From: Clostridiales bacterium
GTDB lineage: Bacteria; Bacillota; Clostridia; Saccharofermentanales; Saccharofermentanaceae
Direction of reading: 5' to 3'
NCBI GenBank assembly: GCA_017515465.1
Contig: JAFWFV010000003.1
Span: forward strand, 1-62,499
Length of the DNA stretch: 62,499 nucleotides
The notes below the pieces were generated by a model. That model was not told where the DNA came from. It did no database searches and saw nothing but the letters and a program-made list of their open reading frames with translations. Positions 27,301 to 35,675 of this stretch are shown here, piece by piece; position 1 is the first letter of the stretch; each line of letters opens with the position of its first letter. The position numbers and the translations under genes are program-made.

Positions 27301-29085
27301 GTAGATTCAAGCAGCACAACATACGAATATGACACATCTTCTTATGACGTTGTTGTTACTGTAGGACCTAACGGAGTGATTACTTCAATTTCACACCTCA
27401 ATGATGTTGTATTTACGAATACTAAGATCCAATCTGCGGAAGCATCTGACTCTGCAGCGGCAGCATCAGACTCCGCAGCAGCGGCTTCTGACTCCGCAGC
27501 GGCAGCATCTGAGTCTGCAGCAGCAGCATCTGACTCCGCAGCGGCAGCATCTGAGTCTGCAGCAGCAGCATCTGACTCCGCAGCAGCAGCATCCGACTCC
27601 GCGGCAGCGGCTTCTGACTCCGCAGCAGCGGCTTCTGACTCTGCAGCGGCAGCAGCATCTGATTCCGCAGCAGCGGCTTCTAACTCAGCGGCAGCATCCG
27701 ATTCAGCAGCAGCGGCTTCCAACTCAGCGGCAGCATCCGATTCCGCAGCAGCGGCATCCAACTCCGCGGCAGCATCCGATTCCGCAGCAGCGGCATCCAA
27801 CTCCGCGGCAGCATCCGATTCCGCAGCAGCGGCTTCCAACTCGGCAGCAGCTTCTAACTCAGCGGCAGCTGTTTCCAACTCTGCAGCAGCGGCATCCAAC
27901 TCCGCGGCAGCGGCTTCTGATTCTGCAGCAGCTGTATCTGCTTCCGCAGCAGCGGTATCCAACTCCGCAGCAGCGATTTCTGATGCAGCAGCATCATTCT
28001 CAGCAGCAGCAGCTTCTGACTCAGCAGCAGCGGCTTCTAACTCTGCGGCAGCAGCTTCCAACTCAGCAGCCGCAGCTTCCAACTCTGCAGCGGCTGATTC
28101 CGACGCAGCAGCATCTAACTCCGCAGTAGCAGCATCTGATTCTGCGGTAGCTGCTTCTGATTCTGCAGTAGCGGCATCTGACTCTGCAGTAGCAGCATCT
28201 GATTCTGCAGCGGCAGCTTCTTATTCAGCGGCAGCGGCATCTGATTCTGCGGCAGCGGCATCCGATTCTGCGGCAGCGGCATCCGATTCTGCGGCAGCAG
28301 CTTCTGATTCAGCAACAGCAGCATCTGATTCAGCTGCAGCGGCATCCGACTCAGCAGCAGCGGCTTCCGATTCAGCGGCAGCGGCTTCCGACTCTGCAGC
28401 AGCAGCTTCCGATTCTGCGGCAGCAGCATCCGCCTCAGCGGCATCTGCATCCGAATCTGCAGAGGCATCCCAGTCAGCGGCAGCAGCTTCCAGCGGACCT
28501 GCTCCTGTAATGCCTTCAGACATGGCAGCTTATGAGTTCCAGCTTAATAAGCACGATCAGTATGGAAATCTTGTCGTTAATGCTTATCTGACGATCGAAT
28601 CTGTTAACCATGATATCGATCTGTCCGGTGCTGTTATCCTCCAGGATGATCAGCCTGCTGACAGCCTGAACTTCCATAACAGATCAGGTGACGCATTGCC
28701 TTATACAATGATCACATTCAGAACAACTAGCATTCATGACGCATTCGTTTACAATCTGCCCGGTGGTACTTATATCATCACTGAGACGATCACTCCTGAC
28801 GGATATGCAGATGCAGCACCTATCACATTCACAGTTGCAGATAATGCTACTGAAGTACATGTAGAGGGTACACCTGCTTCCGAATTCACCAGACAGGTAT
28901 TGATGCTCGACCTGGCGGATCCTTCTGCAGATCAGAGCGCACCCGGACCTAACACTCCCGGTAACGCGGTTCCTGCAACAGGTGAGGACAATACGTTCAT
29001 GGTATGCATGGCAGCTATCTGCATCGCAGTATCTGCAGGCATCACGGTATTCGTTCTCTATAGGAGGAAGTCTTCTGAAGACTGA
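24376..29085 (+). CDS. Giant cell-wall-anchored surface protein with Ser/Ala heptad stalk
   Basis: The 1569-residue protein starts with a signal peptide (about 1-40). Several beta-sandwich domains of the SpaA/Spy0128 pilin type follow (about 300-1010), each ending in an NTY/NSY/NTK-type stretch such as FTNTYD and ITNSYKN. Residues about 1020-1372 are (S-D/N/E-S-A-A-A-A)n repeats. Another SpaA-like domain (about 1385-1530) comes next. The C-terminus has VPATGE, a hydrophobic helix and RRKSSED, a sortase sorting signal variant. It is probably a stalked adhesin or pilin-like protein fixed to peptidoglycan. A GGGGGA ribosome site precedes the ATG. No sortase gene is in the window. The ligand is unknown. 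Confidence 0.85.
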   Translation: MFNKLKKVTAVVTAGALVAGTFALNANYLSDGLVRGVNAATIMDYDSANSINYSAVLGRAVDFGILSNVLEQNGHMETNFAVNEYIHNKSQADVDLAGPEPSQFIVAKITGSDPYLALGATPCSIMNITTTKDISENYVRRQQGCSAQFVYEVHTESDINSNVNEMIGHIRDESDDLLNGPALHLEDVMTGPDAAGHVTLDVTDPQYEGAVLYINVLPGSELETAIQTSGRLHVKKNSSTVVVFNVLNSGNITLAQYDVNVDGKTVDTRTDSANQTDHNSDVDLEICRKVIWNVPNASHVDFDITAGLFVLPNPDTTSAVVGSSAGWVASAGKVNIEAGEWHFVYHGRSKDINNDDVSSIHFASYKAFTEEFNGTNTERLRNIYAGEGDYTFSFVETESDYVTIVDGSFDPVSTDETGKLIFPYVSFNIADFVEGADPVHKYYVIKETSISDPSGIVSKSEGEIDIDLEITKEDGTLKYKVSSVKYLLADKNDPKSIAATNNRVSMTNIEFSLGGFYNEVQYDKGNIKLSKIADVTTPGVSFDDSVEFEFYVMKGSQYVAENTQTGKFFLSPTPYYFNLKANETKTLTGLNLGEYKVYEKDCDDVPSFNYVGTTVAVDDGSPVASNEATLTLDADDQTVETKFTNTYDYVDLNGKGSINVTKSVTGVESDISDKEFDVAIQVIDQSNNSYRFAQDINGTLGDTIHYFKIKQGETLTVAGLPQGTWGNKYNQIIYQVVERVSTAGVKGYAWSSNLDVIDGDNQYSNWQYANKPFYGGDYVNNFNLQNTYQRIYNSLTLRKTVSGLENYSGTAPASYSFYVQSADDTTKYLQRDGTLSTTKTALPVPANGHITINNAPAGDYYVTEELSNTAVDGYKLTVTGEGIITVPDNTSTPGDATITNSYKNVVNVVAKKNLIDQDGNPVELVGGEFQAKLDCDYPSVHQTVTNDVNGDFIFDTVELPEWYSNNSFTMKLTEVVDSSSTTYEYDTSSYDVVVTVGPNGVITSISHLNDVVFTNTKIQSAEASDSAAAASDSAAAASDSAAAASESAAAASDSAAAASESAAAASDSAAAASDSAAAASDSAAAASDSAAAAASDSAAAASNSAAASDSAAAASNSAAASDSAAAASNSAAASDSAAAASNSAAASDSAAAASNSAAASNSAAAVSNSAAAASNSAAAASDSAAAVSASAAAVSNSAAAISDAAASFSAAAASDSAAAASNSAAAASNSAAAASNSAAADSDAAASNSAVAASDSAVAASDSAVAASDSAVAASDSAAAASYSAAAASDSAAAASDSAAAASDSAAAASDSATAASDSAAAASDSAAAASDSAAAASDSAAAASDSAAAASASAASASESAEASQSAAAASSGPAPVMPSDMAAYEFQLNKHDQYGNLVVNAYLTIESVNHDIDLSGAVILQDDQPADSLNFHNRSGDALPYTMITFRTTSIHDAFVYNLPGGTYIITETITPDGYADAAPITFTVADNATEVHVEGTPASEFTRQVLMLDLADPSADQSAPGPNTPGNAVPATGEDNTFMVCMAAICIAVSAGITVFVLYRRKSSED
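27433..28490 (+). repeat. Ser/Ala-rich heptad repeat tract within the surface protein
   Basis: About 50 units of 21 bases encode SDSAAAA and variants with Asn, Glu, Val or Tyr in place of Asp or Ser. Between about 27,680 and 27,860 one Ala is missing in alternate units, giving a 13-residue (7+6) double unit. Codons vary between units, so it is old enough to have drifted at silent sites. Confidence 0.92.
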
Positions 29086-29106
29086 TCGCTTTTAGCTAAG
29101 ATAATG

Positions 29107-29138
29107 AATGGCTGATCTTAATGGATCAGCCATTTTTT
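29107..29138 (+). terminator. Terminator of the surface protein gene
   Basis: AATGGCTGATC (29107-29117) pairs perfectly with GATCAGCCATT (29124-29134), then a T run. Confidence 0.9.
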
Positions 29139-29229
29139 ATGCCGTGGATAACAGCTGATCTTATCAGGCTTCTTTTTCTTATTTATATTATTGGTGTATA
29201 ATCAAGTATATTTTGGTTTGGAGCTTGTT

Positions 29230-32200
29230 ATGAAGTTTTTTGTAGGATCGATAATTCTTTTCTTTATACTGTCCTTTTACATCTACAGGTATTATCTGGT
29301 TAATTTTAATTTCCCTGTCAACAAGGATTACAGATTCGAAAAGGATATCAAGAAGCTTTATGTGTTTTTGTTCTTTCTGGTAGCTTTCGTGATCAGGATG
29401 CTCATTGTCTTTTACAATGTGAGCAAGGGATCTGTAGGCTACTATTCTGACGTTAATAACTACAAGGTCTGGGCCAATGATCTTTATAAGCACGGACTGT
29501 CTTCGTTCTATACTTCAGGCGGGTATGCCGGCTGTCCTCCGGGATATGTATACATACTCTATTTCCTTGGAGCGTTATTGAATATCACAGGTCTCAATGA
29601 GTGGTCTTCATTTTATGTGCTGATATTAAAGCTTCCTGCGATCCTTGCTGATGTTGGCCTGGCATATCTGTGCTACAGGCTGTCAGGCATCAGGAACAAC
29701 ATAAACAGGTTTGGAGCCCTGGCAGTGTCACTGTTCATCGTTATCAATCCCATGACGATCCTGGACAGTGCCATCTGGGGACAGAATGATTCCGTATTTG
29801 TATTCTTCATAGTGCTGAGCCTCTACCTTATCGCTGTAAAGAAACAGGTATTTTCCTATATCAGTTACTTTGCAGCAGTACTGATCTCGCCTCAGGCACT
29901 GATGTTCGCGCCCATCATAGTGTTCTCGTTTATCAGGACGGTGATGGAGACCGTAAGATCCAAGAAGGATGTGGCAAGGAACATTATCATCCAGTCAGCA
30001 TCTCTCGCAGGGTCAGGCCTTGTCTCTTTCCTTTTGGTACTGCCATTTGGCATAAAGGAAGCATTTTCCGAGTACTACGATTTTGCTAACTCACTGTCAT
30101 ATGGTTCATGTAATGCATACAATTTCTGGGAACTGATAGGACAGGGATGGATGGCATCCGATTCAACTGTTTTCGGGATCCCGATCAATGTATTGGGCGC
30201 TGTCTTCATGGTATCGACCGTAGTCTTGTCAGCTGTCCTTTTCTTCAAGAACATGAAATCCGATTCCATCGGTTTCTTCCTTGCAGCAGCTATGTCCATC
30301 GCATTCTTTACGTTAGCGATCAAGATGCATGAGAGATATCTGTTCCCGGCAGCAATCTTTGCTATCTTTGCTTTCATTATCAGGCCCAGGATAGAGATGC
30401 TCATACTGGCAATATCTTCATGCCTTGTATCGTTCTTTAACATGTATCACGTGCTGTATTTCTTTGATGCAAATGAGTACAGCAGGAATAATCCCGTAAC
30501 CAGGACTGTCTGCATAATGGAGATCCTGGTATTCGTATACCTGATAGTTACTGCCATCCGTCTTTATGTCAAGGATACTGACGAGGCAAAGGGCTTTGAG
30601 GATATATTGAGATCCAACGTTCAGTTCTTTGAGCGCATGAAGCTCAGAAAGTGCGAAGTCCGCCACACAACAGCAATCTCCAGGATGACAAAGAAGGATT
30701 ACATTATTGTATGTGTGATCATGTTTGTTTACATGCTCGTAGCTTTCTACCATCTGGGCAACATGTCCGCTCCCACATCCGAATACTCTCTCGTAACGGA
30801 AGGACCTGTAACGCTCGATTTCGGCGAGGAGAAGCATATCGGAGAGATGTGGATATATCTGGGACATGAATTTGACCAGAACTATACCGTTACATATTCA
30901 TCCGACGGACAGAACTGGTATTACCTCCACGATGAGGAGAACGTCTGGCAGACAGGCGCAGTATATAACTGGAACAAAGAAAATGTGGATCTTACGGCCA
31001 GATATCTTTACATAGCCCCCGCATCCACCACATATGCAGATGCGGTAATCGAGCTGGCCTTCCGTGATGTGGCAGGAAACCTGATCACTCCCGTTAATGC
31101 AGAGAACTATCACAACCTTTTTGATGAGCAGGAATTCGCTCCCACCGAAGATACATACATGAACGGAACCTATTTTGATGAGGTACATTACACACGCCAT
31201 ATCCATGAGATGAAGCAGGGGATATACACATATGAGAATACACATCCCCAGCTGGGCAAGGAGATAATGGCGATCGGTACGTTCATATTCGGAATGAATC
31301 CCTTCGGATGGCGTTTCATGGGAACTATCTGCGGAATAATCATGATCTTTGCCATGTACGTGTTCTCTAAGAAGTTCTTTGACAGCACGACTCTGGCAAC
31401 TGTAACGACACTGGTATTCACATCTGATTTCATGCATTTCGTTCAGACCAGGATCGCAACCATCGATGTATATGCGGTCATGTTCATCATGATCTCCTAC
31501 ATCTTCGTATACGAGTATACACAGCTGAACTTCTACGAGACTCCTCTGCGCAAGACATTCAAGCCTCTGTTCTGGTGCGGTCTGTTCGCGGGTCTGGCCA
31601 TCTGTTCCAAATGGACTGGCGTGTATTCCGCAGCAGGCATAGCGTTCATACTCATGGTGCAGTACATCTACAGATACAAGGAGTACAATGCATCACTTGC
31701 AGCATTGGGCAGGGAGATGAAGCCCGGCAAGAACTTTGACGTAGTAAAGACATTTAGCAGATATGCATGGAAGACTGTAGGCTGGTGTGCATTGGTATTC
31801 GTCGTAATACCTCTCATCATCTACACGCTCACATATATCCCATTCAACGACGGTGTAGAGGGCAGGGATCTGATCACCAAGATGATCGAGGCACAGAAGA
31901 CCATGTTCAACTACCACACCCAGCTGGTGGCAACACATGCCTATTCATCAGACTGGTATCAGTGGCCTGTAATGTATAAGCCCGTTCTCTACGTCATTGA
32001 GAACGTATCTGCCGAGATCAGGCGTGATATCGTGCTTATGGGCAACCCCGCCATCTGGTGGGTAGGAATGCCCGTATCCATATACATGATCTATCTCTGG
32101 CTCAATGAGAAGGACCGCAAGGCAGGTTTCCTCCTTGTCGGTTATCTGGCTCAGTATCTGCCCTGGATGCTGGTAGAGAGATATACATTCATATATCACT

Positions 32201-32412
32201 ATTTTGCCAGCGTTCCTTTCATCACCGTAATGTGTGTATACGCATTCGACAGGCTCGGCAAGCGCTTCCCCAGGATCAACAAGGCAGTGTTCGTATACTG
32301 CGGTATATGTATCCTCCTGTTCATAATGTTCCTGCCTATCCTGAACGGTTCTGAAACGCCGGTCTGGTATATAGAGCACATACTCCATTGGGCTGAAAAG
32401 TGGGCAATGTAA
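29230..32412 (+). CDS. Double GT-C glycosyltransferase, PMT (GT39) type at the C-terminus
   Basis: The protein has 1060 residues from ATG 29230, chosen over TTG 29191 because GGAG lies six bases before it. The first 500 residues are a multi-span GT-C-like unit with SAIWGQNDSVF and a Lys-MHERY stretch. About 515-640 form a soluble, discoidin-like beta domain (LDFGEEKHIGEMWIYLG, SSDGQNWYYL). From 645 a second GT-C unit carries the PMT marks DEVHYTRHI and THPQLGKEIMAIGTFIFGMN. PMTs move mannose or another sugar from polyprenyl phosphate to Ser/Thr of exported proteins. It heads a three-gene operon next to a Ser-rich surface protein. Two units in one chain is unusual. Confidence 0.85.
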   Translation: MKFFVGSIILFFILSFYIYRYYLVNFNFPVNKDYRFEKDIKKLYVFLFFLVAFVIRMLIVFYNVSKGSVGYYSDVNNYKVWANDLYKHGLSSFYTSGGYAGCPPGYVYILYFLGALLNITGLNEWSSFYVLILKLPAILADVGLAYLCYRLSGIRNNINRFGALAVSLFIVINPMTILDSAIWGQNDSVFVFFIVLSLYLIAVKKQVFSYISYFAAVLISPQALMFAPIIVFSFIRTVMETVRSKKDVARNIIIQSASLAGSGLVSFLLVLPFGIKEAFSEYYDFANSLSYGSCNAYNFWELIGQGWMASDSTVFGIPINVLGAVFMVSTVVLSAVLFFKNMKSDSIGFFLAAAMSIAFFTLAIKMHERYLFPAAIFAIFAFIIRPRIEMLILAISSCLVSFFNMYHVLYFFDANEYSRNNPVTRTVCIMEILVFVYLIVTAIRLYVKDTDEAKGFEDILRSNVQFFERMKLRKCEVRHTTAISRMTKKDYIIVCVIMFVYMLVAFYHLGNMSAPTSEYSLVTEGPVTLDFGEEKHIGEMWIYLGHEFDQNYTVTYSSDGQNWYYLHDEENVWQTGAVYNWNKENVDLTARYLYIAPASTTYADAVIELAFRDVAGNLITPVNAENYHNLFDEQEFAPTEDTYMNGTYFDEVHYTRHIHEMKQGIYTYENTHPQLGKEIMAIGTFIFGMNPFGWRFMGTICGIIMIFAMYVFSKKFFDSTTLATVTTLVFTSDFMHFVQTRIATIDVYAVMFIMISYIFVYEYTQLNFYETPLRKTFKPLFWCGLFAGLAICSKWTGVYSAAGIAFILMVQYIYRYKEYNASLAALGREMKPGKNFDVVKTFSRYAWKTVGWCALVFVVIPLIIYTLTYIPFNDGVEGRDLITKMIEAQKTMFNYHTQLVATHAYSSDWYQWPVMYKPVLYVIENVSAEIRRDIVLMGNPAIWWVGMPVSIYMIYLWLNEKDRKAGFLLVGYLAQYLPWMLVERYTFIYHYFASVPFITVMCVYAFDRLGKRFPRINKAVFVYCGICILLFIMFLPILNGSETPVWYIEHILHWAEKWAM

Positions 32413-34250
32413 TGGGCACATTATCAGTTGACGATCACATCAGGAAAACGGTCGTTGAGGGGATAGCAAAACATCCCTTTATATCAGCGGCAATATTATC
32501 AGTTCTGATCCATGTTTTCACCTTCGGCGGGGAATGGAATATTCCCGATAACGCTGTCTGGTTTGAGAATGCGTTTGTCATGGCTCTCGTTATCTATTTT
32601 ATCCACAGGGCAAATGCGGGAAAGAAGAACAGAGTTGTATTCCTGATCGGAACTGTGGCTGCGGTCATTATCGATCTGATAGTCCTCAAGATCTATTCGT
32701 CTTCTGCAAACATCGCATTGTGGCATCTGTTCGGCGGTTTTGCATTGGTCCTGGCCATTTGTGCATTTCTCTACGACGGGACCAACGGTGCGCGTGTCAA
32801 TTCGCTTTTGCTGATCGGCGGAGGCATCGTATTCAGGCTCTACTATATCCTGAGGGCATCCTGCTTTGACCGCCAGCACGACGTAGGCATATTCAATGCC
32901 GAGGATTACGGCCATTTTGGATACATACAGTATCTGATCGATTACAAGCATCTGCCTGATTTCGATATCAGACCCCATGCCCAGTTCTTCCATCCGCCGT
33001 TCTACCACACGATCGCGGGGATGTGGATCGACTTTAATGAGACCATATTGGGAGTAAATCATGATTCATCCAGAGAGGGGCTTCAGTCCCTGTCTCTGTT
33101 CATCTCCATACTGATAATCATCGTTACGTACAAGATACTGACACGCCTTAACATAAACAGCAGGGGCAAGATGGCAGCACTGCTTATCGTATGCTTCCAT
33201 CCTGCTATGATCCTCCACGCAGCGAGCCTCAATAACGATCAGCTGACTACGTTCTTTATCCTGCTTACGGTCTATAATACTCTGGTCTGGTTCAGAAGCC
33301 GCAGGACTGCTGACATCGTAAAGACCGCACTTTCCATCGGACTCGGCATGATGACCAAGCTGTCTGCTGCTGTTATAGCACCTCCTGTCGGTGCGGTTTT
33401 CATCGTGGCCCTGATCGCTAACTGGAAAAAGGAAAAGTTCGTCCTCATCAGACAGTATCTGCTGTTCCTTATAGTCTGCGTTCCTCTGGGTTTGTGGTTC
33501 AACATCAGGAACCTGATAAAGTGGGGGATACCCCTGAACTACATGTGGGCCATGAAACCCGATAATCCCATGTATCTTGGGGATACGCCTTTCATTGACA
33601 GGATCCTGGATTTTGATCTCTATCAGTTCGCCGTTCCTTTCGAGCGTTTTACGGAGAGGGGAGCAACTTATAAGGAGCATAATCCCCTTATCGCCATAAT
33701 GAAGAACTTCCTGTTCGGGGAATACATTTCCGAGTACAGTTTCGGTTCCATGCCCGAGGGTGAAAAGGCAGCATTCGTGTTGTTCCTGCTCGGTATCGCT
33801 CTGGCAGTCATCGTCTTTATCGCAGCTGTTGCGGTAATGATCGGCGATAGATCTCTTAAGGCTTTTCCCAAGCTGTTCCTCGCAGGTGTCTATCTGTTCT
33901 CCATGGCAGGATTCTACTATATGTGCAGCGACCAGCCCTATGTGTGCACAATGAATTCCAGATATCTGGTGCATGTTCTGGTAATAAGCGCAATATTCTT
34001 CGGAGCGTTCATCAGCTGGAGCGGCAGATGGAAGTTCAGGTTCTGCAAGGTAATACCTGCCATACCTGTTGTCTTGATACTCCTGTTCATTGCTTTGACG
34101 ATATTCGTATATATCGCGGTATTATCTCCCGAACCCGTGTATCCGGCAGTGATCATCACGCTGCTGGCAGCAACCGCTTTTTCTATTGTGTGGGTCGGTC
34201 ATTTATGTAAAAATAAAACAAGCAAGAGTATGGAGAAGAAAAGTGTTTAA
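32412..34250 (+). CDS. Polytopic GT39-like glycosyltransferase
   Basis: This 612-residue membrane protein begins at the TAATG overlap with the previous stop. About 11-13 hydrophobic segments are visible. A loop holds HFGYIQYLIDYKHLPDF and HPPFYHTIAG, and a later stretch has HAASLNNDQLTTFFILL. These are typical of ArnT/PMT-type GT-C enzymes that use lipid-linked sugars. Donor and acceptor cannot be read from sequence. It is translationally coupled to the PMT fusion before it and overlaps the next gene. The longer GTG 32400 start lies inside the preceding gene and adds four residues only. Confidence 0.82.
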   Translation: MGTLSVDDHIRKTVVEGIAKHPFISAAILSVLIHVFTFGGEWNIPDNAVWFENAFVMALVIYFIHRANAGKKNRVVFLIGTVAAVIIDLIVLKIYSSSANIALWHLFGGFALVLAICAFLYDGTNGARVNSLLLIGGGIVFRLYYILRASCFDRQHDVGIFNAEDYGHFGYIQYLIDYKHLPDFDIRPHAQFFHPPFYHTIAGMWIDFNETILGVNHDSSREGLQSLSLFISILIIIVTYKILTRLNINSRGKMAALLIVCFHPAMILHAASLNNDQLTTFFILLTVYNTLVWFRSRRTADIVKTALSIGLGMMTKLSAAVIAPPVGAVFIVALIANWKKEKFVLIRQYLLFLIVCVPLGLWFNIRNLIKWGIPLNYMWAMKPDNPMYLGDTPFIDRILDFDLYQFAVPFERFTERGATYKEHNPLIAIMKNFLFGEYISEYSFGSMPEGEKAAFVLFLLGIALAVIVFIAAVAVMIGDRSLKAFPKLFLAGVYLFSMAGFYYMCSDQPYVCTMNSRYLVHVLVISAIFFGAFISWSGRWKFRFCKVIPAIPVVLILLFIALTIFVYIAVLSPEPVYPAVIITLLAATAFSIVWVGHLCKNKTSKSMEKKSV

Positions 34251-35484
34251 GAAAGAACGCCAACTGATCGAATTCCTCGAGAAGCATGCATATCTGATAA
34301 TCCTCGTGATCGCAACCATTCTGGCGGTGCTCATGCGCTGGTACGGCCGTGACATGAGGAGCGGTGATTACGATATCTATCTCGTTAACTGGTTCAACGA
34401 TATCAAGGCCAACGGCGGGTTTATGGCTCTCAGGAATCAGGTGGGCGACTACAACATTGCTTATCAGACAGTAATCGCCTTCCTTACGGGTCTGCCCATG
34501 GATCCTCTGTATTCGTATAAGATCGTCTCCATCATATTCGATTTCGTTCTGGCAGCAGGAACCGGCATATTGGCATGTGATGTCAAATACGGCAAGTTCT
34601 CCATAAAGCTCTTTACTGCGGCATACGGTCTTGTTCTGTTCCTGCCTGCAATATTCATCAACAGTGCATTCTGGGCACAGTGTGACAGCATCTATGTATC
34701 GTTCATTGTCCTGGGACTGTATTTCATCCGCAAGGAGAGATTTGTCATCGGATTCCTGTTCATGGGCCTGAGCCTGGCGTTCAAGCTGCAGATGATATTT
34801 ATCCTGCCATTCATTATCTATCTCTACGTGTCGAATAAGAAGTTCAGCTTCACACATATCCTGTGGATCCCTGTAACACTATATCTTTCTACGATCCCGG
34901 CTCTCGTTGTAGGGAGAAAGTGGACTGCATTTTACGATATCTACGCCAACCAGACAAATACATACAATGAGATGACCCTCAATGTTCCCAACTTCTGGTG
35001 GGTGTCTGGAGGCTTTTACGAATACCTGAAGATGCCTGCCATCATAATGGCCGTCATGATCCTGGGATTCGGGCTCCTGTTCATCATCAAATACAAGGTA
35101 AAGCTGACAGACAACAGAAATTATCTCCTCATCGCAGCATGGAGCGTATGGACGTGCCTGAATTTCCTTCCTGCCATGCATGAGAGATATCTGGTACCCC
35201 TGCTGATCCTGCTGCTCATTATGGCGCTCTACGATCTGAAGAGATACGCGAAGTATTTTGTATTCATGGCCATGATCCTGGTCATCGTATACGGCCGCTT
35301 CCTGTTTGGCACAAACTTTGACTTCACCATCGCATCGCTGTCCTTCAATGCATTCTATGCATACTTCTCTTATGAGGTATTCGTAACATGCAGAGGAAAG
35401 GGCCCCGATGAAGTGGAGAAGAGATCATCCGGCAGCGGCATCAGGGTCAGACTCCGCGGCAGGGATTTTATCTACAAAGAGTAA
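34243..35484 (+). CDS. GT-C-type polytopic mannosyltransferase-like protein
   Basis: The 413-residue membrane protein has about ten helices. SGDYDIYLVNWFNDI follows the first helix, an acidic-loop mark of GT-C enzymes. NSAFWAQCDSIYVSF matches the SAIWGQNDS motif in the first half of the PMT fusion, so the two are probably related. A CLNFLPAMHERYL stretch also matches a KMHERYL stretch there. It starts with GTG 34243, eight bases inside the previous gene, with GGAG at a good distance. It is the third gene of the glycosylation-like operon. Substrate unknown. Confidence 0.8.
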   Translation: MFKKERQLIEFLEKHAYLIILVIATILAVLMRWYGRDMRSGDYDIYLVNWFNDIKANGGFMALRNQVGDYNIAYQTVIAFLTGLPMDPLYSYKIVSIIFDFVLAAGTGILACDVKYGKFSIKLFTAAYGLVLFLPAIFINSAFWAQCDSIYVSFIVLGLYFIRKERFVIGFLFMGLSLAFKLQMIFILPFIIYLYVSNKKFSFTHILWIPVTLYLSTIPALVVGRKWTAFYDIYANQTNTYNEMTLNVPNFWWVSGGFYEYLKMPAIIMAVMILGFGLLFIIKYKVKLTDNRNYLLIAAWSVWTCLNFLPAMHERYLVPLLILLLIMALYDLKRYAKYFVFMAMILVIVYGRFLFGTNFDFTIASLSFNAFYAYFSYEVFVTCRGKGPDEVEKRSSGSGIRVRLRGRDFIYKE

Positions 35485-35497
35485 TTGTAATTTGTTC

Positions 35498-35526
35498 TTG
35501 ACACAGGCACCCTTAATAAGTAAAAT
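35498..35526 (+). promoter_or_regulatory. Promoter of tRNA-Leu
   Basis: A perfect TTGACA (35498-35503) and TAAAAT (35521-35526) lie 17 bases apart, 18 bases before the tRNA. Confidence 0.85.
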
Positions 35527-35544
35527 ATCTCTTGCCTAACAAAT

Positions 35545-35629
35545 GCGGCGGTGGCGGAACTGGCAGACGCGCACGTTTGAGGGGCGTGTGGGTAACTCCA
35601 TACGGGTTCAAGTCCCGTTCGCCGCACCA
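35545..35629 (+). tRNA. tRNA-Leu (anticodon GAG), CCA encoded
   Basis: The 7-bp acceptor stem pairs GCGGCGG (35545-35551) with TCGCCGC, followed by A and an encoded CCA ending at 35629. The anticodon stem CACGT/GCGTG encloses TTGAGGG, giving anticodon GAG. A long variable arm (TGGGTAACTCCATA region) marks a class II tRNA. The T arm has GGTTCAAGTCCC. It reads CTC and CTT codons. It has its own promoter and terminator. Confidence 0.96.
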
Positions 35630-35640
35630 ACAGGCATTAT

Positions 35641-35674
35641 AAAACTCCTTCACATCTGTGAAGGAGTTTTTTCT
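35641..35674 (+). terminator. Terminator of tRNA-Leu, probably bidirectional
   Basis: AAAACTCCTTCAC (35641-35653) pairs with GTGAAGGAGTTTT (35658-35670). T residues follow on the plus strand and on the minus strand, so it may also end the convergent ogg gene. Confidence 0.9.
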
Positions 35675-35675
35675 G

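Noticed and set aside
27342..28523. Long minus-strand and other-frame reading frames across the Ser/Ala repeats
   Set aside because: They are by-products of the 21-base repeat, give only low-complexity Ala/Glu or Gln/Leu strings, and lie opposite a convincing gene.
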